Of a stretch of 7,092 bases of DNA, positions 1 to 6,493 are shown in pieces (positions within the stretch are counted from its first letter, which is position 1; each line of letters begins with the position of its first letter). The DNA is from Cyanobacteria bacterium UBA791. Its GTDB lineage: Bacteria; Cyanobacteriota; Vampirovibrionia; Gastranaerophilales; Gastranaerophilaceae. The notes beneath the pieces were generated by a model. That model was not told the origin of the DNA. It did not search any database and was given only the letters and a program-made list of their open reading frames with translations. The position numbers and the translations under genes are program-made. The stretch spans positions 1 through 7,092 of the forward strand of contig DBIX01000020.1 in assembly GCA_002297005.1 (NCBI GenBank), given 5' to 3'.

Positions 1-32
1 TACAAATTTATTTTAATTAAAAGAAATTTAAA

Positions 33-1520
33 ATGGAACGTAAAATATTATTAATAGACAATGACGAATTCTATATTAATTTTTTAGAAGAACGTTTACG
101 AAAGGAACGTTTTGAAGTTGAAGTGGCAAAAACACCTACTGAAGCTTACGAAAAAATTTATGAAAATGTTCCAGATTTGATTATTTCAGCATACGATACT
201 GATGAGATAAATGCTTGTCAGTTCTGTAAAGTTTTAAAAAAACAAAAACCTTTTAGAAAAATTCCATTTTTAGTGCTTTCTAATAACGAAGTTAAGGATT
301 TAGACAAATATTGGGCACAAAAATGTGAAGTTCAAGATGTTATTTCAAAAGAAACACCTTATGAGGAGATTAGTTTAGAAATTTCCCAATTAATAGATGA
401 ATATGAAATGGATGAAGAATCAAAAGAGCAAATTAAAGCTTGTCCTAAGTTTGAAAATTCTATTCAAAGAGAAGTTCTTAATTTAATGAGAGATGATTTA
501 AAAAAATACTCTTTTTTGAATGCTTTTCGTGATATGGTAAATGAATATCATACAGACGAAAAAGCCTTAATCCAAAACACTTTTGAATTGTTGTCAGTAT
601 TTTTGGAATATGATTTGGCAGGAATTTTCTTTAACCACGCTCAAGAATCAGGCAAATACATGCTTCATTTTGACGTGAAGAATTGTTCTGTTTCAAACTT
701 TGTGCTTGAAAAAGTTAAAAGAGATTTCTTCGCTAAAATGCCTAATATGAAAGAGTTTACAATCACAAACTTTGGGCATGATATAGTTAACGAAAGTAGT
801 GAAAACTTAGATAAAAGAATTATTTCTGCAAATGAGTTTGAATCTTCTTTGATTCTCCCATTTGAATTTGAAGAAAAACTTATCGGTGGAGTTTGTTTCT
901 ATTCTAAAAAAGACCAAGATTTTTCAAAATTCATATTCTATGATATTTTGCAAAACGAGTTAACATCTTTATTTAAAACAAGTTACTTGTTCTCAGGTAT
1001 TGAGTTCTTATCTGTTACAGATGGTTTAACAGGTTTATCAAACCGACGTCAATTTGATTACTCAATAAATAGAGAATTTAATAAATCTAGAAAATATCCA
1101 TCAGATTTATGCTTTGCAATTTTGGATATTGACCACTTCAAGAGTGTAAACGATACTTACGGTCACCAATACGGCGACTACGTATTGAAAGAAGTTTCTT
1201 CAATTATCAAAAATAGCTTCCGTCGTGCTGATATGATTTATAGATATGGTGGTGAAGAAATTGCTATCATTATGACAGAAACAACTATTCCGTCTGCAGT
1301 TACAATGATGGAAAGACTTAGAAAGAAAATCGAAACACACGAATTCTTTTATAATGGTATCCAAATCAATTTGACTGCAAGTATCGGTATTGGTTCAAAC
1401 TTGGATAAATTAGAAGACGCACATCAAATGATTGAATGTGCCGATAAAGCTTTGTACAAAGCTAAAGAAACTGGTAGAAACAAGGTATTAACATATTCAA
1501 ATGAAGACGACAATAACTAA
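33..1520 (+). CDS. Degenerate receiver - GAF-like - GGDEF diguanylate cyclase
   Basis: Likely makes the second messenger c-di-GMP from two GTP in the cytoplasm. Residues 1-122 have a CheY-like receiver fold: acidic residues D9 and D11, S83 at the Thr/Ser switch position and K106 at the conserved Lys. The phosphoacceptor position is Ala (A53, in PDLIISAYD), so it is probably a pseudo-receiver not controlled by ordinary phosphotransfer. Residues about 174-315 look like a GAF-type sensor domain (ILPFEFEEKLIGGVCFY stretch); this is a weaker call. Residues about 325-488 are GGDEF: TDGLTGLSNRR at 329-339, DIDHFKSVNDTYGH at 365-378, signature GGEEI at 406-410, and an RxxD inhibitory site (R397, D400) exactly five residues before it. 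Catalytic residues look intact, so an active, product-inhibited cyclase is expected. The ATG at 33 gives a complete receiver; its leader is A/T-rich with only a weak AAAGAA Shine-Dalgarno. Its end overlaps the following CheW gene by 20 bases. No EAL domain is present. Confidence 0.9.
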   Translation: MERKILLIDNDEFYINFLEERLRKERFEVEVAKTPTEAYEKIYENVPDLIISAYDTDEINACQFCKVLKKQKPFRKIPFLVLSNNEVKDLDKYWAQKCEVQDVISKETPYEEISLEISQLIDEYEMDEESKEQIKACPKFENSIQREVLNLMRDDLKKYSFLNAFRDMVNEYHTDEKALIQNTFELLSVFLEYDLAGIFFNHAQESGKYMLHFDVKNCSVSNFVLEKVKRDFFAKMPNMKEFTITNFGHDIVNESSENLDKRIISANEFESSLILPFEFEEKLIGGVCFYSKKDQDFSKFIFYDILQNELTSLFKTSYLFSGIEFLSVTDGLTGLSNRRQFDYSINREFNKSRKYPSDLCFAILDIDHFKSVNDTYGHQYGDYVLKEVSSIIKNSFRRADMIYRYGGEEIAIIMTETTIPSAVTMMERLRKKIETHEFFYNGIQINLTASIGIGSNLDKLEDAHQMIECADKALYKAKETGRNKVLTYSNEDDNN

Positions 1521-2535
1521 TTTTATAGACAATTTTGATAAAAAACAAAATCTGTACATGGTTTTCCGTTGTTCAGAAACTAAATATGCTGTAAATATTG
1601 ATAATGTCTTAGAAGTTATGAAGATGCCTTTGTTAGAGTATCCTAAGAGAATGCCTAACAATTCTATTGGTCTTTTAAAATACGATAATCTTATGATTAA
1701 CGTATTTGATGTTAGATTTTATTTTGATGCAAATGTTGAAAAATATGACGTTTATACAAAACTAATTATCTTAAAAACTGATGAATCAATTTTCGGTATT
1801 GTGGCTGATAATATTGACGACATTATTAGTATTGAAGATTCTAATTTAGATGCGATTCCTTTCACAGAAGAAAAGAATTTAATTGAGGCCTTGTATAAAT
1901 TTAATGATATTTCAATAAATATTCTTGATGCATATACAATGGAAGATTTGTTGAAAAGTAAGGTTCATGACAAGAAAATTGATGTGAAATCACTTTTTCC
2001 AACAGACGAAGAATCGTTACAAAAATTTCAGGCAAGAACAAATTATTTAAAAGAAAAAAGTAATTCTACTGATTTGCAAAGTATTTTCCCAACAGACAAG
2101 TTTATTACTTTTACACTAAATGGGGCAAATTATTGTATGGATTTGAAGTTTGTAAAAGAAATTGCAAATAATCCTAAAATTGTTACTCTTCCTGGAACAC
2201 CAGAATTTGTTGAAGGCTTGATAACAATTAGAGGTAAATTTTATACGATAGTAAACCTTAAAAACTTCTTGGGCTTAAAACAACAAGAGTATAAACATAA
2301 GAAAAATATTATTATTGTAAATTCAGAAGAGTTTCAAGTTGGTTTTATAGTAGACGAAATCTTTGAAATTTTTGAATTAACAGAAGAAGAAGTTACAAAT
2401 AACCAATTCTTGAATGCTGCACCATTTATTTTTAACGAAATTGTTAAAAACGAAAAAATTTATACAATTTTGGATATGCCAGATATTTTGAATAGCGACA
2501 AGATTTTAATTGACGAAAAAGAAACAAGTTTTTAG
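1501..2535 (+). CDS. Tandem CheW-domain protein (chemotaxis-type scaffold)
   Basis: 344 residues with two CheW-like domains, at about 16-150 and 199-335. CheW is a cytoplasmic adaptor that joins chemoreceptors to the kinase CheA. Domain 2 is canonical: FITFTLNGANYCMDL, then LPGTPEFVEGLITIRGKF with the conserved R244-G245, then IVNLKNFLGL. Domain 1 is divergent; the equivalent stretch is IGLLKYDNLMINVFDV, with YD in place of RG. The linker carries ESLQKFQARTNYLKEK (171-186), resembling the ILRERARxLA helix that precedes CheW domains in other bacteria, and a duplicated DxxSxFPTD motif. There is no His-phosphotransfer or kinase domain. The start lies inside the preceding gene; the only purine-rich site is AAGG at 1482-1485, 15 bases upstream, so translational coupling is likely. 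The next Met is residue 20 (1558), at the edge of domain 1, and cannot be excluded. The overlap implies one transcript with the diguanylate cyclase. Confidence 0.88.
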   Translation: MKTTITNFIDNFDKKQNLYMVFRCSETKYAVNIDNVLEVMKMPLLEYPKRMPNNSIGLLKYDNLMINVFDVRFYFDANVEKYDVYTKLIILKTDESIFGIVADNIDDIISIEDSNLDAIPFTEEKNLIEALYKFNDISINILDAYTMEDLLKSKVHDKKIDVKSLFPTDEESLQKFQARTNYLKEKSNSTDLQSIFPTDKFITFTLNGANYCMDLKFVKEIANNPKIVTLPGTPEFVEGLITIRGKFYTIVNLKNFLGLKQQEYKHKKNIIIVNSEEFQVGFIVDEIFEIFELTEEEVTNNQFLNAAPFIFNEIVKNEKIYTILDMPDILNSDKILIDEKETSF

Positions 2536-2544
2536 GGTGCTTTA

Positions 2545-2570
2545 GTATGGAATGTTCGCACTTTCCATAC
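2545..2570 (+). terminator. Hairpin just after the CheW gene, possible weak terminator
   Basis: A perfect 8-bp stem, GTATGGAA (2545-2552) with TTCCATAC (2563-2570), and a 10-base loop, starting 10 bases after the stop codon. It is followed only by CTTTC, not a real T-tract, so termination would be weak or factor-assisted. A competing pairing of GGTGC (2536-2540) with GCAC (2558-2561) is possible. It does not share the GTCA...TCT ends of the REP-like elements that follow. Confidence 0.35.
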
Positions 2571-2577
2571 CTTTCAT

Positions 2578-2603
2578 GTCATTCTGAACTTGATTTAGAA
2601 TCT
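2578..2603 (+). repeat. REP-like palindrome, copy 1 (forward)
   Basis: A 26-base unit starting GTCA and ending TCT. The stem arms are ATTCTGAA (2581-2588) and TTTAGAAT (2594-2601), which pair over 8 positions with one G-U type pair, around a 5-base loop. Same length, ends and geometry as the copies at 2638-2663 and 2674-2699. REP-like elements of this kind are intergenic and are often spread by RAYT transposases; none is in this window. Confidence 0.65.
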
Positions 2604-2637
2604 GACTCATGAGGAATATAGAAATTCAACATTGGTA

Positions 2638-2663
2638 AGACCCTGAAACGAGTTCAGGGTGAC
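2638..2663 (-). repeat. REP-like palindrome, copy 2 (reverse)
   Basis: Inverted relative to copies 1 and 3. The stem ACCCTGAA (2640-2647) with TTCAGGGT (2653-2660) is a perfect 8 bp around a 5-base loop. Its reverse complement also starts GTCA and ends TCT, and matches copy 3 at 19 of 26 positions by hand. It lies 34 bases after copy 1 and 10 bases before copy 3, a head-to-head arrangement like a composite REP/BIME cluster. Confidence 0.7.
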
Positions 2664-2673
2664 ATACTCTCAC

Positions 2674-2699
2674 GTCATTCCGAACTTGTTTCGGAATCT
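2674..2699 (+). repeat. REP-like palindrome, copy 3 (forward)
   Basis: The stem ATTCCGAA (2677-2684) with TTCGGAAT (2690-2697) is a perfect 8 bp with loop CTTGT, inside the shared GTCA...TCT frame. Relative to copy 2 the stem bases change on both arms together, keeping pairing. In the frame of the downstream gene it would read as VIPNLFRNL, a typical false translation of such repeats. The rest of 2700-2787 holds no gene; only a weak promoter-like pair (TTGTAC at 2722, CATTAA at 2744) is visible. Confidence 0.7.
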
Positions 2700-2773
2700 T
2701 GACGGTTCGATATTATATCAATTGTACCGTAACAGATGCTTTACATTAAATCACGCTTGTGTGATAATCTTCA

Positions 2774-2780
2774 CGAAAGG
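2774..2780 (+). promoter_or_regulatory. Ribosome binding site that fixes the radical SAM start
   Basis: CGAAAGG with a 7-base spacer to the ATG at 2788. This supports starting the radical SAM protein here rather than at the in-frame ATG at 2659, which lies inside REP-like copy 2. Confidence 0.7.
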
Positions 2781-2787
2781 TATTTCA

Positions 2788-3411
2788 ATGTCAGATACAT
2801 ACGTTTATTCAATTACACAAGAAAACCCTGAAACAATATACATTAATCTTACGAATAAATGTACAAACAATTGTGTGTTCTGTATTAGAAGAAATGAACA
2901 TGCAATAAAAGGTGACGATTTATGGTTAAGTAACGAGGATGTTACTTTTGACATGGTTAAATCTCAATTGGAAAAATTTTCTAATTTTAAAGAAGTTGTA
3001 TTTTGTGGGTACGGCGAACCTACTATCAAATTAGATTTATTAAAAGAAGTTGCAAAATATTTGAAATCTAAATTTGCTGGTATTAGAATAAGATTAAACA
3101 CAAACGGTCAAGGAAACTTGATTAACAATAAAGACATAATTCCTGAGTTAAAAGGTTTAATTGATGAAATGTCAGTAAGTCTAAACGCAGCAACAAATGA
3201 AGATTATATGCTAATAAGCGGATGTAAAAATCCAAAAGCTTATGAAAGTGTAAAAGATTTTATAAAAGAATGTGTAGAAAATAACATTCAAACAACAGCT
3301 ACTGTAGTAACAGGGTTTGAAGATTACAAGGTTGATGTTGAAGAATGTGAAAAAATTACAAAACAAGCCGGAGCAAAATTTAGAAATAGAGCTTGGCTTA
3401 AAGGATACTAA
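2788..3411 (+). CDS. Small radical SAM protein, TatD-associated type
   Basis: 207 residues. The CxxxCxxC motif (C25, C29, C32, in LTNKCTNNCVFCIRR) would bind the 4Fe-4S cluster that cleaves S-adenosylmethionine. VVFCGYGEPT (70-79) is the GGE-like SAM-binding motif and IRLNTNGQGN (101-110) a further core strand. The layout (NxTNxCxNNCVFC, a tryptophan-leucine after GDD, CGYGEPTI, ending in FRNRAW) matches, from memory, the family annotated as radical SAM protein, TatD family-associated (TIGR04038), whose members are about 200 residues; the reaction is not known to me. The protein covers only a partial TIM barrel with no accessory Fe-S or SPASM domain, which is normal for that family. No tatD gene is in view, so the usual link is not shown here. 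The start at 2788 is chosen from the ribosome site and because upstream in-frame sequence is repeat DNA. It ends 48 bases before acd, with no terminator between them. Confidence 0.85.
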   Translation: MSDTYVYSITQENPETIYINLTNKCTNNCVFCIRRNEHAIKGDDLWLSNEDVTFDMVKSQLEKFSNFKEVVFCGYGEPTIKLDLLKEVAKYLKSKFAGIRIRLNTNGQGNLINNKDIIPELKGLIDEMSVSLNAATNEDYMLISGCKNPKAYESVKDFIKECVENNIQTTATVVTGFEDYKVDVEECEKITKQAGAKFRNRAWLKGY

Positions 3412-3430
3412 AAATAATTGTTATTAAACA

Positions 3431-3450
3431 TATAAAATATTAAAGGAAGG
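3431..3450 (+). promoter_or_regulatory. acd leader: strong Shine-Dalgarno, possible -10
   Basis: AAAGGAAGG at 3442-3450 lies 9 bases before the ATG at 3460 and is the strongest Shine-Dalgarno in the window. TATAAA at 3431-3436 could be a -10 box, but no good -35 sits at 16-18 bases. Whether acd has its own promoter or reads through from the radical SAM gene is therefore unresolved. Confidence 0.5.
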
Positions 3451-3459
3451 TAGGACAAT

Positions 3460-5622
3460 ATGGCACAATTATTAGACAAAATCATGAGACCAAAATCAAT
3501 TGCCGTTGTTGGTGCTTCTACAAAAGAACACACAATTGGTTCTGATATCATGAAAAGATTACAAGAATACAACTTCAATGGTAAAATTTTCCCAATCAAT
3601 CCAAAAGGTGGTATCATTGAGGGCTTACAAGCTTATACAAGCGTAAATGAAGTTCCTGAAGATATTGATTTAGCAATTATCGTTGTTAACTCAAAATTCG
3701 TTTTAGGTACAATTGATCAATGTAATGAAAAAGGTATCAAAGGCTTATGTATCATCACAGCTGGCTTCAAAGAAACTGGTAAAGAAGGTGCAGAACTTGA
3801 AAAACAATTAACTGAAAAATTAAACGAATATGGCATGAGATGCGTAGGTCCAAACTGCTTAGGTGTTGTAAATACAGACCCTGAAGTTAGAATGGATGGT
3901 TGCTTTGCTGAATCACTTCCAGAAAGAGGAAACATTGGTTTCGTTTCTCAATCAGGTGCTTTAGGTGGCGGTATCTTAAACATCTTAAAAGACTTAAACT
4001 TAGGTTTTGCTCAATTCATTTCAATCGGTAACCAAGCTGATGTTAACGCAGAAACAGCTATGGAATACTGGGAAAATGAAAAAGACGTAGAACAAATCTT
4101 GTTATACATGGAATCAATCCAAAACCCAGCTAACTTCAGAAAATTAGCTACAAGAATTTCTAAGAAAAAACCTATCCTAGCTTTAAAAGCTGGTCGTTCA
4201 GCAGCTGGTGCTTCTGCAGCATCTTCTCACACAGGTTCTTTAGCTGGTGCTGATAAAGCAGCTAACGCATTATTAGCTCAATCAGGTGTTATCAGAGAAT
4301 ATTCTTTGAAAAACTTATTCTCAACAGCAAAAGTATTTGCTAACTGTCCAATTCCAAAAGGAAACAGAGTAGCAATTATTACAAATTCAGGTGGTCCTGG
4401 TATCATGGCTACAGATGCTATTTGTGAATATGGTATGGAAATTGCTAAAATTACTGATGAAACAAAAGAAAAATTAAGAAGCTTCTTACCAGCAGCAGCA
4501 TCTGTTAAAAACCCAATCGATATGATTGCATCTGCACCTATCGAACACTACAAAGAAACATTAAAAACAGTTATCGCTGATGAAAATGTTGATATGATTA
4601 TGGTTATTTACTTACCATTCTTAGGTTTGAAAGATATTGATGTTGCTAAAGCAGTTATGGAAATCAAAGCTCAATATCCAGAAAAACCAGTTATCGGTGT
4701 ATTCATGACTAAATCAGAATTCTTCACAGCATTATCAGATATGGATGTTAACATGCCATTCTTTATGTATGCAGAAGAAGCAGCTGAAGGGTTCATGAGA
4801 TTAGACCAACAAAGAAAATGGATTGCAAGACCAGAAGGTAAAATTCCTTGCTACGATGTAGACAGAGAAAGAGCTGAAAAAATCATGTACAATGCATTGA
4901 AAGAAGATAGAGCTCAATTAACAACTCGTGAATCTATTGATGTATTAGATGCTTACGGTATCAGAGTATGTAAATCTGGTTTCGCTACAAACGAAGAAGA
5001 AGTTGCTCAATTAGGTAACTCAATCGGATACCCAGTTGTTATGAAAATGACTTCTAAAACAACTTCTCACAAAACAGATGTTGGCGGTGTAAGAGTTAAC
5101 ATTCAATCAGAAGAACAATTAAGAGCTGAATACAAAGATTTAATCGCTAAATTAGAAGAAAAAGGTCTTTTAGATGGTCTTGAAGGTGTTATCATCCAAG
5201 AAATGGTTAAAGGTAACAGAGAAATGGTTTGCGGTATCGCAACAGACCCTCAATACGGACCAATGATGATGTTCGGTTTAGGTGGTGTATTCATCGAAGT
5301 TATGAAAGACGTAACTTTCAGAATTGCTCCATTAACTGACGTTGATGCTGATGAAATGATTAAATCAGTTAAAGCATACAAATTATTACAAGGTGCTAGA
5401 GGAACAACACCTGCTCAAATGGATCAAATTCAAGAAACATTGTTGAGATTATCTCAATTAGTTTCTGATTACAAATTCATTGATGAATTAGATATTAACC
5501 CATTATTAGTATCTGAAAAAACAGGTGAAGGTATTGCAGTAGACGGACGTATCAAAGTTCGTTTAGAAGAAGCTAAACAAGCACTTGGTTTAACTTGTTG
5601 TTCTTGCGGTTGTAACGCATAG
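3460..5622 (+). CDS. acd: ADP-forming acetyl-CoA synthetase, fused alpha-beta
   Basis: Converts acetyl-CoA (or another acyl-CoA), ADP and phosphate to acetate, CoA and ATP, a cytoplasmic energy-conserving step in fermentation; substrate range cannot be read from sequence. 720 residues joining both subunits in one chain. Residues 1-95 are a CoA-binding Rossmann domain (SIAVVGAS). About 150-300 is a ligase-CoA domain with GFVSQSGALGG and the phosphohistidine loop SSHTGSLAG (H257). About 300-440 is a second ligase domain (NSGGPG at 309-314). About 482-707 is ATP-grasp, with SHKTDVGGV carrying the second transfer histidine (H537) and the ELDINPLLV metal-binding stretch. Both histidines needed for phosphate relay in this family are present. 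It has no GNAT domain, unlike the homologous lysine acetyltransferase PatZ. The tail CCSCGC (713-718) is unusual. Codon use points to high expression: 20 of 24 Phe codons are TTC, against 1 of 9 in each of the two flanking genes. Tandem stops (TAG TAA) precede a strong terminator. Confidence 0.93.
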   Translation: MAQLLDKIMRPKSIAVVGASTKEHTIGSDIMKRLQEYNFNGKIFPINPKGGIIEGLQAYTSVNEVPEDIDLAIIVVNSKFVLGTIDQCNEKGIKGLCIITAGFKETGKEGAELEKQLTEKLNEYGMRCVGPNCLGVVNTDPEVRMDGCFAESLPERGNIGFVSQSGALGGGILNILKDLNLGFAQFISIGNQADVNAETAMEYWENEKDVEQILLYMESIQNPANFRKLATRISKKKPILALKAGRSAAGASAASSHTGSLAGADKAANALLAQSGVIREYSLKNLFSTAKVFANCPIPKGNRVAIITNSGGPGIMATDAICEYGMEIAKITDETKEKLRSFLPAAASVKNPIDMIASAPIEHYKETLKTVIADENVDMIMVIYLPFLGLKDIDVAKAVMEIKAQYPEKPVIGVFMTKSEFFTALSDMDVNMPFFMYAEEAAEGFMRLDQQRKWIARPEGKIPCYDVDRERAEKIMYNALKEDRAQLTTRESIDVLDAYGIRVCKSGFATNEEEVAQLGNSIGYPVVMKMTSKTTSHKTDVGGVRVNIQSEEQLRAEYKDLIAKLEEKGLLDGLEGVIIQEMVKGNREMVCGIATDPQYGPMMMFGLGGVFIEVMKDVTFRIAPLTDVDADEMIKSVKAYKLLQGARGTTPAQMDQIQETLLRLSQLVSDYKFIDELDINPLLVSEKTGEGIAVDGRIKVRLEEAKQALGLTCCSCGCNA

Positions 5623-5640
5623 TAACGAGTGATAATTTTC

Positions 5641-5679
5641 AAAAGGGCGAACACATTTTGTGTTCGCCCTTTTATTTTT
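5641..5679 (+). terminator. Intrinsic terminator of acd
   Basis: A perfect 15-bp stem pairs 5641-5655 (AAAAGGGCGAACACA) with 5659-5673, closed by a TTT loop, then A and five T at 5675-5679. It starts 18 bases after the acd stop codon. The four A on the 5' arm could give partial function on the opposite strand, although no minus-strand gene is evident. Confidence 0.95.
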
Positions 5680-5687
5680 GATATAAA
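5658..5687 (+). promoter_or_regulatory. kdsB: Possible kdsB promoter overlapping the terminator
   Basis: TATAAA at 5682-5687 is a good -10 match. TTGTGT at 5658-5663, 18 bases upstream, shares only TTG with the -35 consensus and lies inside the terminator's loop and 3' arm. Because acd ends in a strong terminator, kdsB needs a promoter in this region, but this pairing is only a candidate. Confidence 0.3.
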
Positions 5688-5742
5688 ATAAAATAGGTTG
5701 AGGTAGAAACCCAAACATCATTTAATAAAAAGGACGTGCAAA

Positions 5743-6474
5743 ATGACAAAAACAGCAATAATTATTCCTGCAAGATATGGTTCTAGCAGATTAGAGGGTA
5801 AACCTTTATTAAAAGTCAACGATAAACCAATTATTCAATGGGTTTATGAAAAAGCAAAATCAGTTGATGATGCAGATGTTGTAATTGTTGCAACTGATGA
5901 TGAAAGAATTTTTGATGCAGTAAAAGCTTTTGGTGGAGAAGTTGAAATGACATCAACTGAGCACAAATGCGGTAGCGACAGAATTAAAGAGGTTGCTGAT
6001 AGACATGCTGATTTTGATTATATAATTAATCTTCAAGGCGATGAACCAATGATTAAAAAAGAGATGATAGAGGCGGTAATTGATGGTGTTAAAAACCATA
6101 ACGCTGATATTTCAACTTTGATTAGACCGATAGAAGACAAAGACGAGGTTGAAAATCCTAATTTGGTAAAATGTGTTGTAGATAACAACGGATTTGCACT
6201 ATATTTTTCACGTTCAAAAATCCCATTTGAAAGAAAAGAAAATCCAGCACCATTTTACGGACACATTGGTATCTATGGATACACAAAAAAAGCTTTAACT
6301 ACAATGACAACTTCACCTCAAACTCCGTTAGAAATCGCAGAAAGCTTGGAGCAATTAAGAGCCTTGCAAATGGGTATGAAGATAAAAACTTCTGTTGTTG
6401 ACTTTGTCCCTGTTGGCATTGATACAAAAGAGGATTTGGAAAAATTCAGACAAATTTTAGAGTCTAAATTATAG
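5743..6474 (+). CDS. kdsB: 3-deoxy-manno-octulosonate cytidylyltransferase (CMP-KDO synthetase)
   Basis: Activates KDO with CTP to CMP-KDO, the donor for the inner core of lipopolysaccharide; a soluble cytoplasmic enzyme. 243 residues, close to the roughly 248 of E. coli KdsB. The N-terminal nucleotide-binding motif IIPARYGSSRLEGKPL (7-22) has the expected R11 and K20. NLQGDEPMI (96-104) holds the metal-binding D100; GHIGIYGY (173-180), then PLEIAESLEQLRAL (195-208), and VGIDTKEDLE with D227 complete the family pattern. D100 and D227 correspond to the two Mg-binding aspartates of the E. coli enzyme. AAGGA at 5730-5734 with an 8-base spacer supports this ATG. It shows that the organism makes an LPS-type outer membrane. 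No other KDO or lipid A gene is adjacent, so it is a stand-alone gene here. No clear terminator follows; some read-through into the downstream regulator is possible. Confidence 0.94.
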   Translation: MTKTAIIIPARYGSSRLEGKPLLKVNDKPIIQWVYEKAKSVDDADVVIVATDDERIFDAVKAFGGEVEMTSTEHKCGSDRIKEVADRHADFDYIINLQGDEPMIKKEMIEAVIDGVKNHNADISTLIRPIEDKDEVENPNLVKCVVDNNGFALYFSRSKIPFERKENPAPFYGHIGIYGYTKKALTTMTTSPQTPLEIAESLEQLRALQMGMKIKTSVVDFVPVGIDTKEDLEKFRQILESKL

Positions 6475-6493
6475 AATTTCTCAAACATGTGCT

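Noticed and set aside
2578..2699. CRISPR array
   Set aside because: The units alternate in orientation, spacers are unequal (34 and 10 bases) and repeats diverge; REP-like palindromes explain it better.
2659..2787. Longer N-terminus for the radical SAM protein, starting at the in-frame ATG at 2659
   Set aside because: The added 43 residues are read from REP-like repeat DNA (VIPNLFRNL), have no family resemblance, and the ATG at 2788 has its own good ribosome site.
3408..3617. Minus-strand open frame of 69 codons
   Set aside because: Mostly antisense to the start of acd, no ribosome site or recognisable protein; a shadow of the coding strand.
3717..3935. Minus-strand open frame of 72 codons inside acd
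   Set aside because: Fully antisense to conserved acd sequence, with no sign of independent coding.
3460..5622. PatZ-type protein lysine acetyltransferase
   Set aside because: The chain ends after ATP-grasp with no GNAT domain, and both phosphotransfer histidines (H257, H537) are present, fitting the metabolic enzyme.
5469..5714. Minus-strand open frame of 81 codons across the acd end
   Set aside because: It runs through the intrinsic terminator hairpin and antisense to acd; no family resemblance.
6475..6493. Terminator after kdsB
   Set aside because: Only a short AT palindrome near AGAATTTCT; no GC stem and no T-tract.
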